Positions 32,401 to 45,094 are shown, counted from the first letter of the stretch. The stretch is 64,000 bases of DNA from Gavia stellata (GCF_030936135.1 NC_082613.1:1674001-1738000), one strand, 5' to 3'. Numbers and translations are program-made. The notes: generated from the sequence alone by a model not told the origin.

Positions 32401-35400
32401 TGTCCAGTTTGCTCAACATTTCCTGTGACCAGAGGACGCACCACGGCATCCTCAGTGATCAGGAGTGCACAAGGCGCTGCCCTAATGGCAGCAGCACCCA
32501 CAGCTTGCAGTGGGTCTGCTTCTGGGGCAATCTTCACCTGTGTTTTTGGAGTTCAGCACATTCAGGACAGCGAACTGTTAGCACACACTTGACAAAGAAC
32601 CTCAGAATAGAAGGAAGACTTGAAAACAGAGAGGCGCTCTGTCAGGCTGTCAGGTTCTTTATCACATCAGTGTAACCCTCACAGCATCACTGCTATGTCG
32701 CAGGTCAGCAGCTGAGGCTCGGTGGTGGGTGCTGCTGTCTGACGGATGCTGTGAGGCTCTGCCCCAGACTGGCTGCTCAGGGGACAGCCAGGCACGTGGG
32801 GACAGAGGCTTCATGGGTGCGTGTCCTGCCAGACCTGCCCTCAGCCTCCTCGTGCTGCCCTTCCTCCTGCCCCCACCACAGGGCACAGGCATTCTGGTGT
32901 CCAGCCTTGGCTCTGCCTCTGGATTTCCCACATGTCCCTGTGCTTCTGGTCTTGGTCTGTCCCTTCCGTACTGAGGTCCTGTTCTGAGCTCAGGCCCGAG
33001 GTGAATCTGCAGCCTGGCTGCCAATGCCGCCTTCATAGCAAGACCCTCCACCAGGCCAGGAAAGGGAAATCCCCAAAACTTTGTGATAGGAAAAGGCATG
33101 AAAGGCAGAACAGTTTTGAAAAAAACTATCCTCTGTACCATATGCCCTCAGGAACACCTTTCAGATCTTCTCCTCTGCCTTCCCGCACCTACTCAGGTGT
33201 AAAAACAGTGGTTTCATATGCCCACTTCATACTTGCACTTATTTTCCCTCCTAGGTACAGAACTTTGTCCTAATTAACACCCTCCTTTTGCTAACCAGCA
33301 GTCCCTGAAGCTCAGATCTTTCTTGAACATTCTCCAGTTTGCTCCACATTCTGATTTTAATACCCTGCCCAGTCTTGCTGTTAAATGTAAACCGGATAGG
33401 AACAGTTTACATCAGCAGTGCCAGCCACAGAGCAGGACATCTTTGATTTTGTTCTTAATGAAAAAAGTCTTTGGAAAGCCTCTGAGAGTGCTGGATCGTG
33501 CTACAAGTCGTGGCATGCAGCAGTAACCTAATGTATCTCATAATGTGCTGCCGGGAGCCCAGAGGAGGGTCCCCTGGACTCAATGAGAGACATTATCGTT
33601 TAATAGAAACGAGCCATGCACGGAGGTCGTTGCTCTACCATTATGTCTGGTCCTGGGTGAAACCAAGACATTAAGCAGATGTGCCACATCCCTGACCCAT
33701 TCGTTTAATTGTCTCCTAGCACTTGTTACAGAGCACAGTGCTTTGTATTTCATTACTTGAACCTCAGCAGGTCTCCCCAGTACTGGTTTCACGGTCCTCT
33801 CTGCAGATGAGTGTGTGCTGCAGTCCCTGCCTGTCAGGAGGTCTGTTGGAGTGATTTCACAGCTGCCTCCATTCCGTCGGGATCTTCCCTGTCCCGCTTT
33901 CCCGTCTGTAGAGCAAACTGACCGTCCCTCTCCGTCAATTAAAATGAAAAGGAGCGAGAGGACAAAAGGACACCGCTTCACTGAGCTGCGGCAGTGCTTT
34001 AATGAGCTATGGCGGTGCTGCGCGTCCTTCTCCCGGCGCTGGAGCCTGCAGCTGCACCCCGGCGCCAGCCATCAGATGCAATTAGCAGCATGCGGGCACA
34101 CGGGGCGGGGGAGCGGGACTGGGAGCTGCCGGGCCCCGGAGACCGGCGGGGGAGGAGCCCGAAGAGCCCCGAGCGGCCGGGCAGCCCTCACCGCCGGGCA
34201 AACCCGCTCCAGCCTCCCCGCTGCCGGCGGGGACGGGGAAAGCGGCGGCACCGGCGGCAGCGGCCCGAGTCCCCCCTGGCCCGGTACCGGGGAGGGTCCG
34301 CTCGGCCCCGGGACCCCGGCCCGGGAGCTGTCCGTTCAGCACCACCGGCCCAGGAGCTGTCCGTTCAGCACCGCCGCCCCCCGGCCCCCCAGCCCGGGAA
34401 CTGTCCGTTCAGCACCACCGCGGGGGACCCCCCAGCCAAGGCCAGGGACTTCCACATGAAAAGGGGGAAGGACCGACCCTTGAAGAATTCACCCCGATCC
34501 ACGCCCTGAGAAATAAATGGGCCCCTCACCCCGCCCCCGCGGCTGCTCCGGAGCCAGCGGTTACAGCCGTGGGAGACAGAAGCATCCACAGCGATGCCCT
34601 CGTCCTCACACGCTTTTTATTTGACACGTTCAGTGACAAACAATAGGCGGTACGTGTGTCCAGCACACTGTAATAGGCTAAAATAAGAAAAGGCATCCTT
34701 TGAGGAGAGGTAGATCCTCTGATTCAATAAATAAAAGTAAGAAACATAACCTCTGGGTCACTATTTAGGAGACTGTGTCAATGAAGAGCAAACCCAAGAT
34801 CTCCTGAAGCAAGACTATGTTGCAATCACAGCTGCATCAGAAAGGGCATGCTTAAAACTCTCGGGGGTAAAAGATCAGCATTGCAAACCTCAGCGTTAAA
34901 ATTGACTTCAGAAGTATCTGCACTCACATTTGCTAATAGATATAAGCTATTAGATATAGAGATATTTACTATCTAGATAGATACATAGATATTTATGCCA
35001 GTGGACAAAATCCTTGAACCAAGATAAGATAGCTGGCTGGCCAGAATATGACATGGCCAACAAGTCCCTTCCAGGAAAGACTGTGTGTCTTCCAGTGTGC
35101 AAATGTACATATTTTAAGAACAATTAGACAGGAAATACTGAACTTTTTATTTAAGCATCTGTTTGCATTTTTTACTTCTGCTGAGTTAGTAGAAATAAAT
35201 TCAGCTTACACCGAGCAAATATTGTGTATGTGTATAAATTAGTAAGGCTATCTGACTCAGTTCCTGGCGCACTTCATACCAAAGTATCACTTTGGTCTCA
35301 GAGGTGCCACAAGAGCTCTGTCTCACTGGCAGATGCAGGATTAGGACAGGCCACTCACTCAGGTATGAATTACTGATATTTTCCATTTGTTTTTAGGCAA

Positions 35401-38400
35401 ACAACTGCAGCAGAAGGATCACTAGCAAGTTCTTTCTGGTATGGTCTTCATCGCTAAGTCATAACGCTTCACTGCTTTCGTATTAGAATTGGGGTGAAAC
35501 ATTGCAAATAAATGAGTTGCGTAAATTAATAAGTGAATGAACTGTAGAAGTTATAGAAAATATATCAGAGTCGCATCCTGTAAAGTGGGGTAAACTTGCA
35601 TTTTGTTGGCTTTGTAGGACCCTGAGTAGCGATTAAGCTACAACCCTATCTAAAAAGGTGCAGTCAGTTCCTCAACATTTCTGAATATTTATGCCCTGCA
35701 ATCAGCAGTCTGATCCTGCTCTGTTTATATTCCATTGCACACCCCGTGCAACAATTAATCTTTATTAAAATTTTTCATCTAACTTCTCTCTGCACTGTAT
35801 ATATTGCATGGGCAAAATGACTTTTTTCCTGTTGCAAGGAGAAGAAGGGAGATAACCCGGGTCTTCACCAGCCCACCAAGAGGGTCAGGGTGCTCCCAGC
35901 TTGCTTTCTCTCTAGCGATTCATTGCCTGTGCTCCCTCTAGCGCTGTACAGCACATACTGCATTTCCATATCCCTGCAGCTTCGCATGAGCGCTATATAC
36001 AGCATTGATCCATCTAAAGTGTTTAGCTCCAAGTTAATCCCCCGAGACACTATCCAGCTGCTCGCCAAGCAGCTGTGGTGCAGGAGATGGAGGAACGGCT
36101 GGGGACGGGTGCGGTGCATGAGCAACAGGAACCTTCTTCCCGTTCCTGATGTGCTGGGACAGCGGGACTCACCATCTATTATTCATTTAGAAGTTTTGTT
36201 CTCTGCTTCCTAACCAGGTAACATTAAAGTGTAGACTGTCTGAGCAGCCTATCTTTTTGTTTGGTATTTAATGATGTCCAGCGAAACAGAGTGAGGCCGT
36301 TTAGGCACAACACCGATACAGAGTCATTCATAATGAACCAGAGGCACAGCAAGACTAATTTATGTGAATTCAGGCAATTTAAATGGATGAGACTGGACGT
36401 GCTATGTCTGATAGCAAGGTCAAAGGAAGGTTATTACCAGAAAATAATTTCGTTTGCAAAGATAACTTCGGAGAAGTAAAAATTGCTTCCTAAAAGAATA
36501 TTATATCATGAAAAAATGAGAACAGCCCAATTATAGATGTAGGCAAAGCACAAACAGAAGGTAGAGAAGCTAGAGAGACAGGGAACCAAGTCCTTCAGCA
36601 CGAAGACTGCAATGCCACGTACATAAGAAAAGCAACCATAGTCCTTGATAAGCCTCGACAGTACAACAGACTGTAGACATTCTCACCTACTGTGAATCCT
36701 ATCATAAAAATAACAGCCAGACCTTCACTTCAGTCTGACTCATTTCCATCTTCTTGCTCCCCAGCTTCCAAAAACAGGTCAGCAGGAGAGCTCACACAAC
36801 TAGAAAACACTAGTGGGTTTTTTTTTTCAGCTCAGCGGTTGTACCCCACACTGATGCCATACACCATCTCAGCGGCTCACCATGAGATTTGAGTTACCAC
36901 GGGCTCATGTGGAATCATCCATGAGAACAGGCAGATGCGAGGGTTACTCTGCCTTCTGTCGGACATCTGCTAAACCATCACCCAGGAATGGTTTCCAGTC
37001 ACCTGGCTCCTTCCCCCCTAGGTTTCATTTGCAGCTCGTGAATGCCACATCAACCCGTGTTACGCACAGCCAATGGATTTTTTGCAAATCACTCAAGTTG
37101 TAGCACTGGAACATGTGGGCTGCCCTCAGGAAAACAACCAGGGAAATCTCCTCTTCTATGGGCTCAGCAAGAGAGAAGGGCCCAAGCTGCGCAGCAGAAA
37201 TCCGGCAGCCTGCCTTGGGTGGGTGACTGATTGTCAGGAAGGAGAGAAGCATGACCTGGGTTATTTGATGAAGCAGAGGAAGGAGCCACATGGAGACAGC
37301 TGTCCCAGAATGTTTGGGCAGTTGGGGCAAACATACATTCAGATGGTCAGGTTTGGGTGAGACAAAGAGCTACAGGGGAGCTGGGGACCAGATAAGGCAG
37401 GAGTTCATGAGACAGTCGAAGACAGGAGTCCAGTGCCATGATGTGTCATGTACAGACATGCTGTGTGACCACAGACAGGCATTTGGTCTCTTTGGATCTT
37501 GGTTTGCTTTGCATTAACTGAGGATTCTTGTTCTTGCCCATTATACAGTGGTATGATTTGTATAAACACATTCAGAGAATATAAGACTCTCTAGTACAGC
37601 ACTAAACATGTAGAGGCACCTTGAAATAATAAAAGGATTGTTTGGAAATATGCTGAGCAGCTCTTCACCAGCAGGGATGTGCCAAAGCACTGCAGCACAT
37701 GCACGTGGTCTTTGGTTGCTCTCCAGCTCTTTTGTATTTCTAAATCACAGGCAAAGATTTGACCATCAGTTTAACTCCCCTCTGGATAGGAGACTTTTTT
37801 TTTTACATGTAGGTTTACACCTGAAAGAATAAAGCCCATTTCAGTAGGGCAACTGGGATTAGGCAGGCATGTAGTTTCCCGTTAATTTAGGGGTATAGTA
37901 GTTTTAGTGAGCTTCAGGTCCCTCCAGGTATTGTCACCAAGAATCATCAGCCCCGTTCACCCTAAAAAAGCTTGGAGCTGCAATCCATCCTGCTGCCCAC
38001 ACTGCTGTCACAAAGGTCTCACCTGCAGCCTTCCAGTTGCCACATCAGACCACTAAATCTCAGCTCATCCTCTGCAGAAGGAGAATGCATTCATGTGATA
38101 AAACAATGCCTTCACCAGATCTAAACCAGCATTGATAGGCCCCAAGAAAGCCCCTGCTTGAGATATCTGAGGGATCGTCACGGACTCTACATGGTACCAT
38201 CAAAGAAGATATGATTTATATTTTAGAAAGAACAAAGGTTTTCTAAGGAGTTAGATCCCTCATTCAGATACAGTGCTATTTTTTTTTTTTTAAATGCCTA
38301 CAATAGATTCTCTTGGCTTGTAAAACTGAAGTCCCAATAAAAGCACCATAAATTTCTAAGACCATATACACTCCATGAACACCTGAAGAGAAAGAAAATA

Positions 38401-41143
38401 GTGATTTCTTGAGAAGGCAGAGAGATGGAGAGGTTGATGGAAAGCCCTGTGACTCTCCAGCACGGGCAGTAGAAGTGTCAGGCCAGGGCAATGCCGTATG
38501 GTGTTCACCAGCACAGAAAAGGGGTTAAGGGGTTAGCCCAGACCTATGCAAAGTCCCACAACTCTCCCATATCAGTGTAGGAGGAGAAAATCTCAGGATC
38601 TATCAAGGCACATTTACCATGCCCATTTGTGAGGCCAGGAATGACAAATCGGTGCTTCCTCTTGGCTCCACCTTCTCAGACACGCTCACGTCGGAGAAAA
38701 GCCCATGAGGCTGTCACTGCATCCTTTCATAACCTCACGTCTCTTTATTCAACCCAGATGCCTACAAATGGTGGGGAAAGTTACGTAGCCCTGCAGCATC
38801 GAGCCGGACACCCCTTCTGCGGTGCACAAAAGCACAACGCTTGGTGCAGATGCTGTGGGGAGGAGGTGCGAGGGCTCTGCCCCTGCAAGGTCTGCCCAGC
38901 AGCAAGGCCAGCACCGCAGCTGAGCCTGCACTGAGCATGTGCCGCCGATTCCGCTGCTCTAGCACCAAACCACCACCACAGCCAGGAGAAAACGCCTGAG
39001 GTGGCAGGGAGAAAAGAGAGAGGACTGCTGGGCTGGGGGAAGCAAGGACATTTCTTTTGATCCCAGGGATTTGTTTGTTTAAACAAACCCAAGAAAATCT
39101 CCCCAAGGGGGATAAGCCCCCGGGCATCAGCTGCAGACAATTACAGCTGCTCTCCCTTCAGCACAGATTTGCTGCGGATAAAGAAGAAAATAATGAAGAA
39201 AGCAAACAAGGCTCTTTCCTTAATTGAAGGATTTGCTTGCCTTTTTCTCCTGCCGTTCCAGGCTACTCTCCATTCCTGCTATAAGTGCCATAGGCGATGG
39301 GCAGCTGCTCCCTGCAAAGGCAGCTGGGCGAGGCTCAGCCCCGCTCCCTCCCTTGGCAAACATTGTCCTATTCCCTTTCCTCCTGCCACAGCTCTGGCTT
39401 CCCATAACTTTCTACTCCTTTAAATTGTTTCTCTGCTTGATTTGAGCCACAAGGAAGCATGGTTTCTTTGAAGCACATGCTTCTTCATGATCCTAAGTCT
39501 CCTTTGACAGTAAAACTGCATCTTCAGGAAGACGAAATACGCCATCAGCGTGTGGTGGATTGGGAGGGTGAGAATGCACCAACTGGAAAATGCACATTAT
39601 GCCTACGCATGCTTCATCCACCACCTCGTCCATCTCAAGTTCGATGCAACCTTGGTTTAGATGGCTGGTGAGCCCGAGCCGTCCCTCCCACCCCCACTCT
39701 GCAAATGAGGTCCAATCCTGTTCCATAGGGAAGGCAGGGAGATGGGTGGGACCTCCCGAGCGTGCGCTGCTGCACGCGTTCATTGAGACAGGGATGCTGG
39801 CAGAAATATATACAATAGCTGGAGATTTTCTATCACAGAGACACATTTTTACAACGCTGCTTTACCATCTTTAATTGCATGCAAAGCCCACTCGGGATCA
39901 GCTGCACCCTTACCCCCCACCCCCCCCGCCCCCTGTCCTTCTCTCCCCTGCATCTACTGGTTTTTAAAAGGAGAAAGGAATAGAAAATGCACAGCAGGAG
40001 ACACGGGCAAAGGCCAGTGAAAGAAGCAAGAAGTGTTGCCTGGTCTCCTTCTGGCTGGTTCCCTGCCCGGGGGGGCACAAAGCACTGCCTGCTTTTCCTT
40101 TTTGTCTGCTGGTCCTGTTCAGCCCTACATCCTCCAGGATTTAGCTTCCCCCGCCCAAGCCCCTCTTCGTGCACTGCAGAATTCAGAGCCATTTCAAGGG
40201 AAAACTCAGATTTTTTTAAAGAAAAAGACCCTCTAAACCCACCCACTGTTCATTGTACCATTTCAGGCTTTTCTTCTTCACCCACGTTCCCAGTTTCAGC
40301 CATTTGAATCCCTCCTCCCCAGTTCAAAGGGACAAGACACATCTTTGGGAAACGGCTGGACCGAAGAGGTGCAGCATCCTCAGGGCAGACTGCTGTCCTG
40401 CAGCCAAACCCGACCCCGGCAGCAGGCTCCTGGGCAGCCGCGCTGTGATCCCCGTTATTGCTGCAGGAGGGAGGAAGGGCTTCCCTTGCAGCATTTGCTT
40501 TCACCCAACGCCGTCAGAGGACCGCTCCCCTGTAGCATCTTCTAACGAAGAAATGCGAGCTGTGGAAGAAATCTAGGGATGGGAAGCCCTGAGAACACAC
40601 AGAAACCCATCCAGGTTATTCTGGTTGGGTTTGGGGTCATTTTCTAGGGCATTACTGTCAGTCTCTTGTCCGTGTCTTTCTTTCCATTACCAATTTAGGC
40701 AATACATGATCTTCACAAAACAAAATGCAATCGCTGATTTCTCTGCATCCAGCTACACAGCATGCAATTTTTTCTTGGGGGGGGGGGAAAGCTGCATCAT
40801 GTTACAAAAATAATAATTAATTGGCACGCAGCAGCATCTTCTTATGGCACAATGTAACGGCAGCAATATTTTAAATTGGCAAGTTTATCACATGTGTATT
40901 CATATTAAAATAAAAAGCCCACTTGCTATCTTGCATCAGAGGGGTGTGTGTATGGGGGAGGAAGGGGAACAATGCTGCCATACCAGCTGCCTCCTCATCA
41001 GAGAACTCCCCCGAAACGCATGGAAAAAATCCACCCAAACCCTCAGAATAACAATAAAAAAATAAAACCTGATGGTTCTATAAGCAGGTTGATGCCAAGC
41101 CCCCCCAAAAGATGTCTGTCCTACCTGAGACGGTGCTGGCCAT
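29384..41143 (-). CDS. STMN3: STMN3, stathmin-3 / SCLIP (complete, 5 coding exons)
   Basis: Joining minus-strand exons 41143-41125, 31705-31610, 31145-30970, 30138-29947 and 29443-29384 gives 543 nt, or 180 residues plus TAA, the length I recall for human STMN3. Stathmins bind two tubulin heterodimers and promote microtubule disassembly. STMN3 is a neuronal, Golgi- and vesicle-associated member. Visible parts are the membrane-targeting N-terminus [20 protein letters not shown], with Cys22 and Cys24 as the expected palmitoylation pair, then the stathmin-like domain (about 38-180). That domain has the Ser/Pro regulatory stretch ([10 protein letters not shown], 60-69) and a long charged helix. 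STMN2 is the closest alternative, but the residues around [19 protein letters not shown] and the gene neighbours favour STMN3. Confidence 0.97.
29444..30969 (-). other. STMN3 introns 3 and 4
   Basis: Intervals 29444-29946 (GC-AG type) and 30139-30969. The second holds a short (GAT)n run at 30750-30764. No other element was recognised. Confidence 0.7.
29947..30138 (-). CDS. STMN3: STMN3 coding exon 4 (residues 98-161)
   Basis: 64 codons from [20 protein letters not shown] to [11 protein letters not shown], the tubulin-binding helix. The acceptor is CTCGGCAG. After the last codon AAG the minus strand reads GCGAGT, so the donor is GC, not GT. Both exon ends are phase 0, and the next exon continues ELHAAE exactly as in the family. 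Confidence 0.95.
30970..31145 (-). CDS. STMN3: STMN3 coding exon 3 (residues 39-97)
   Basis: It encodes [20 protein letters not shown], the capping segment, the [20 protein letters not shown] phosphorylation stretch, and the start of the helix [15 protein letters not shown]. Acceptor CCCCTAAAG; donor AAG|GTAACG, phase 0. Confidence 0.97.
31146..31609 (-). other. STMN3 intron 2
   Basis: 464 bases between the exon boundaries. Nothing recognised. Confidence 0.75.
31610..31705 (-). CDS. STMN3: STMN3 coding exon 2 (residues 7-38, membrane-targeting region)
   Basis: It encodes [19 protein letters not shown], then [13 protein letters not shown]. Cys22 and Cys24 lie in the hydrophobic segment. Acceptor TTTTTCAG; donor GGAG|GTAGGT. 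Confidence 0.96.
33950..34560. promoter_or_regulatory. CpG-rich block inside STMN3 intron 1
   Basis: A sharp GC- and CpG-rich island in otherwise AT-rich intron. It carries three tandem copies of CTGTCCGTTCAGCACC. It could be an alternative promoter or a silencer/enhancer. No coding match. Confidence 0.45.
34326..34416 (+). promoter_or_regulatory. Three tandem REST/NRSF-like half-site pairs
   Basis: TTCAGCACC, the left half of the RE1/NRSE consensus, occurs at 34335-34343, 34364-34372 and 34408-34416. Each is preceded one base upstream by CTGTCC, the reverse complement of the right half GGACAG. The two halves are therefore present but in flipped relative orientation, so this is not a canonical 21-bp RE1. 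Confidence 0.4.
34935..34998. repeat. Imperfect TAGATA-type simple repeat
   Basis: AT-rich TAGATATAGAGATAT and ATCTAGATAGATACATAGAT motifs, about 64 bases, in STMN3 intron 1. Confidence 0.7.
37455..37640 (+). mobile_element. MIR-like SINE relic (divergent)
   Basis: The order of sub-motifs matches the MIR consensus as I remember it: GCTGTGTGACC, a caca-ggca segment, CTCTTTGGATCTTGGTTTGC, a variable middle, then TACAGCACTAAACATGTAGA near the 3' end. Highly diverged, as expected of an ancient amniote insertion. Confidence 0.45.
41125..41143 (-). CDS. STMN3: STMN3 coding exon 1 (residues 1-6)
   Basis: ATGGCCAGCACCGTCTCAG followed by donor GTAGGA encodes MASTVS and the first base of Ala7. Joined to 31705 it gives [15 protein letters not shown], the expected N-terminus. 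The ATG has A at -3 and G at +4. It is too short to be found by open-frame length alone. Confidence 0.92.
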
Positions 41144-41300
41144 GCTGCTGCGGCGGGAGCGGCGCGGGTGCTGCAGGAGCAGGAGCGCAGGGAGCTGCGG
41201 AGGTGCTGCAATGCTGCGGGGAGGGAGGACTGACTCAGCTGGAGGGGGCTGCAGCCATCCGCGGCGGGGAGAGGCTGGAGAGCCCAGAGAAAGGGAAGGG
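41144..41300 (-). promoter_or_regulatory. STMN3: STMN3 promoter / 5'UTR region
   Basis: GC-rich sequence upstream of the STMN3 ATG, without an intervening recognisable exon. TGACTCA (AP-1-like) lies at 41231-41237. The transcription start is not defined by a visible TATA box. Confidence 0.5.
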
Positions 41301-44284
41301 CTGGAAAGAAAAAGCAGGGTCACTAGTTCAGAATATTAATTAGCGTATCAGGCCTCCTTTCCTGGGTGGCTTTGACGGCAGACCCCTCCCAGGCAAGACT
41401 GCCTGCCAGAAACACAGACCCTCCGCGGGGGGGGCGAGGAGACACACCCAGCCGGGCGCTGGCAAAAGATGATTTTTCCTCCTCTTCCTCCCTTTCTTGT
41501 CTGCTCTAGATGGGCTAAACTGCTTTTTCCCTTGCTGAAAGCAGAAATAAGCAAATTCATTGATTTTTATGTTGTTTTCAAACCATCCATTCCAAGGCGG
41601 TGCCCACCCGCAGGGCCAGGTCTGGGGTCCGGCTTAGCTAGGCTGAGGTGGAAAACCCTGACCCCGAACCTTGCAGCAGCTTGGGGCAAACAGCGAAGGG
41701 AGGAGGTATCCCAGACAGGCTCGGCATTTTTAGGCATGGTTTTTTTTTGCACCAGCACTGGGGCACAAAAGGGGGTGCAGTCTGGGGGGGGGGAAACTGC
41801 TGTAAAAGTAGAAGAGGAAGAGCAGAATGGAGCCCTCTGAATTCAGTGGGACTTCTCCCTCCCCACCCAGGCATCAGGACCTCTTTTCTTTTCCCTTTCT
41901 ATTCTGTTCTCTATCATTTCCATTTGTGGCTGTTGCTAGGGGCCAATGCATTTGTGCTTTTAGAGTATCACACACACATCTGGGACCAAGGAACCCTCCC
42001 CAGTCCCTGTCGCCAGCTGCACCCATCCGACCATGGCTGCACAAATCCCACCTCGGGGCCTGCGGCTGCGATCCCACGCGATCCCACGCAATCCTCTCAG
42101 GCTCTGGCCCTCTCATGCCAGACGTTATCCTCCCGGCTGCACATCCCCTCTGGCTGAAAACACCCCAAATCTCCCAGCACGCTGCAATGCAGACACTTCC
42201 AAACAATTCCAGCAGCTGCAGGGAACTACAGGTTGTTTGAGTCGCTGCTGGCGCTCTGCCTTGGCCAGGGGCAGAAGCCACAGGCAGTGCCTTCTAAATT
42301 CAGTTAAAAAGACAGAGATTTCCCTTTTTTCCTATTTTTTTTTCTCCAGTCTCCAAGTGTCCTATTCCTTCAACACTGTATGTAAAAAGAAAAAAAAATT
42401 GTAGAAAGTAAGTCTAATTCAGAATAATATTAACACTATCCACAAATTTTCAGTGTGTGTTTGGAACAGGAGCTTTTTTATTACCATTAACTGCTCCCTG
42501 TTCTGTCAAAGGCTTGTTTTGTAGTTGCAACTCCCTCTACTTTCTCCTTGGGTTGAATCTTTTAAGACTTCATAGGTTATCTTGAAGGCAGCAGGCTGAA
42601 CTGTATGCGTTTCAAAAACACACTCCCTTTTACCAGGTGAAGGTGGCTATCCCAAGCACCTGAATGCTGGAATAATTTCCCCCCTTTTTCAGGATGAGCT
42701 CTGGTTTTGACTTACCTACCAGACCTGCGAGGGTCTGTCTACCTCTTGCAATATTCTGGAGCTTCTGGGCATAAAGCACATGCATTTTATTCCTTTTCTT
42801 TAGAAAAAAGGTATGGAATGCTTTCAAGGTGCCATGGCGTGTGTCCCAGTGGAATATGCTGCACAAGAAACGGCGAGCAAACTGGATTTATGTGGCTACG
42901 CCGCACATCAGACACTGTAGCTCCAATATTATTCACGCTTTCTAGATAACCTGTCATATAAATAATGTTAATACAATTAATTCTGGATCCATCTGTAACA
43001 CTGGGACATATTTCTTCCTTATTTTACATGTAACTATCTTTTCAAGTTCTCCCCCATTTTCACTAGGGAGCATCCGAAGGCACTGGGTATTTTTTTCAAG
43101 ATGGGGATTAGGGAAAATCTGAGAGTATTTGGCTAACGTGTCCCATGCCTTCATCACACAGGACATCTGACCAGGCAGACTGTCAGGAAACAATAGATTT
43201 TCATAGAGAATGAGCAAAGAAGTTGGTTTTGTAGCCTGCACTTCTTTCACTACTTTATTGCAAATGTTTTCAACGTTTTTAACAACTGAATATTCCTAGA
43301 TGTCTTTCAACATAGGAAGGGCTTCTGCCAGTAACTCATGCTTTCAACGATGCTGAAAACTGCAAGTTACAGCAGTGTATCTGTGCAAACTGCTAAGGGC
43401 AGCTCTTCTGTTGGCTTTGAAGCACTGAAGTGTCCTTTGAAGGAAGGGAAAAAAAAAAAGAAAAAGAAAAATTCCCAATCTGACCAAAAAGATTCTCTTC
43501 AACACATCCCAAAACCAGGGACCTGGAACACTCCCTGTGTTTTGTTACAGGCAACACTCATCTAGGGCAGTTCATTTGCAAGTTGCGGTTGTTACAAGAA
43601 GGGCCATGGGCTCGGCACGCTTCATATTGCTATTTGTGGCTGCAAGCCCAACTGGCAACATGAAATATTTGTGGAACAGTTTTATCTAGTGACTAATGAA
43701 ATAACATTGAAAGATGAAAGTCATCTGGTCTAAAAGGAGAAGCATGGGCTGTAACTCATGGTTCCCAGGCAATAGCATCGGCGTGAGACCTCTCAGTACC
43801 ATTTGCAGTCTCAAGCTGGGAGAAGCTCCCTTAGCTCGCATGAAATAATAGTAATAATAAAAATTCTACATAGGGCAGCAGTCAACCCCCCAAAATTGTA
43901 AAATAATACAAGATAAAGGAGAAGAAGAAGTGAGGGGAGAAACCAGTGACAGCAACGTCAGCACTAACCCAGGAAACTGTTTCCCTGAAGGCAGGAGAAA
44001 CAAGAGGGTTGTTCTGATGTTTCCTCTTTAGTATCTCGAGAAATATCTTTAGCACTTGAGAAATGAGGCCAAGTTGAACAAAGAACCTGGATCAGGAAGA
44101 AGAATTGTGCTAATTCAGTCACGTAGGGGTATAAAGGAAGCTGGGAACTCAGGTGACCCTCAGGCCTGCTCAGCTACAACGGGTGTCGCCTGTACATAAA
44201 GTTGGCAGTGCCAAGCTAGACGACTGAGCAACTACAAAGGGTAAAGAGCAGCAAATGTTGAACACGTGAAGCTGTGAACTCTGC

Positions 44285-44400
44285 TCTGGTGGTTCCCTTC
44301 TGGCCTCCACGGAATCACTAAACCCATCTGTGTCAGTTTCTTCATCTGTAAAATGGGTATTTACTCACCTTCCTAATAACAGGATGATTGTGATTAAAAT
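44285..44400 (+). mobile_element. MIR-like SINE relic
   Basis: GTCAGTTTCTTCATCTGTAA followed by AATGGG, a variable segment, CACCTTCCTAATAACAGGAT, then GATTGTGATTAAAAT corresponds closely to the MIR 3' half (cagtttcctcatctgtaaaatggg and gttgtgaggattaaat). It lies in the STMN3-RTEL1 intergenic region. Confidence 0.6.
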
Positions 44401-45094
44401 TGGAGTGTCGAAGAGGAAAGCAGTTTTGTTATTTCCCAACAGTAAAGAGACAGAAAAGCTCTGGATTATCTGGATTCAAAGGAATCAAATAATTTTGTGG
44501 TTAAACAAAAGTTTTAGACTGTTGCTATGGGAACCATCTCATCTCCTCAGAAAGACAATGAACGGCAACTTAATCCTCTCCCATCTGAAAGGAGAAAAAT
44601 AACCTAGCGAACTGCAGGAGTTTCACAGCCGGTCCTTGCAGCTCTTCAAACTCTTTTGTCCCATTCCTCAAGATTCTTGCTTGTCCGGGAAGAGAATCCT
44701 GCCTAGGCGGCCTCTGAACAGAAATGACGATTATTCATTTTGTATATCTGCACCGCGCAAGCAGGGTGTTCGTGGGGTTCTCTGCGGTTCGGTTCAGCCA
44801 CTCACACACCCACTTCCCCACAGAGTTTTTCCACACAGTATGAAAAATAGTTCATCCAAGATCTTCACCATCCACTAACGAGCGAGCAGCGGAGACACAC
44901 TGGTTCCTGCTGTCTGGGTTGGCATGCAGAGGCCATTACGGGTGTAGGGACTGGACTTTCATACAATCCTCCGTGCCACTCTGACAAATTTTTTCAAACC
45001 CTTTTCCTCTCCCTCTTCTTCCCTCTCCAGTCTCTTGCCTCATAAGAACTCAGGGTTCATCCTGGGGAGCCAATCACCAGAAGACAATCCAGGT

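Larger units (their letters stand above)
31706..41124 (-). other. STMN3 intron 1 (9.4 kb)
   Basis: Mostly AT-rich to neutral sequence without recognisable genes. It contains a CpG-rich block (about 33950-34560) with tandem REST-like half-sites, an imperfect TAGATA-type repeat (34935-34998), a MIR-like relic (about 37455-37640) and a C-run at 39911-39932. Confidence 0.65.
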
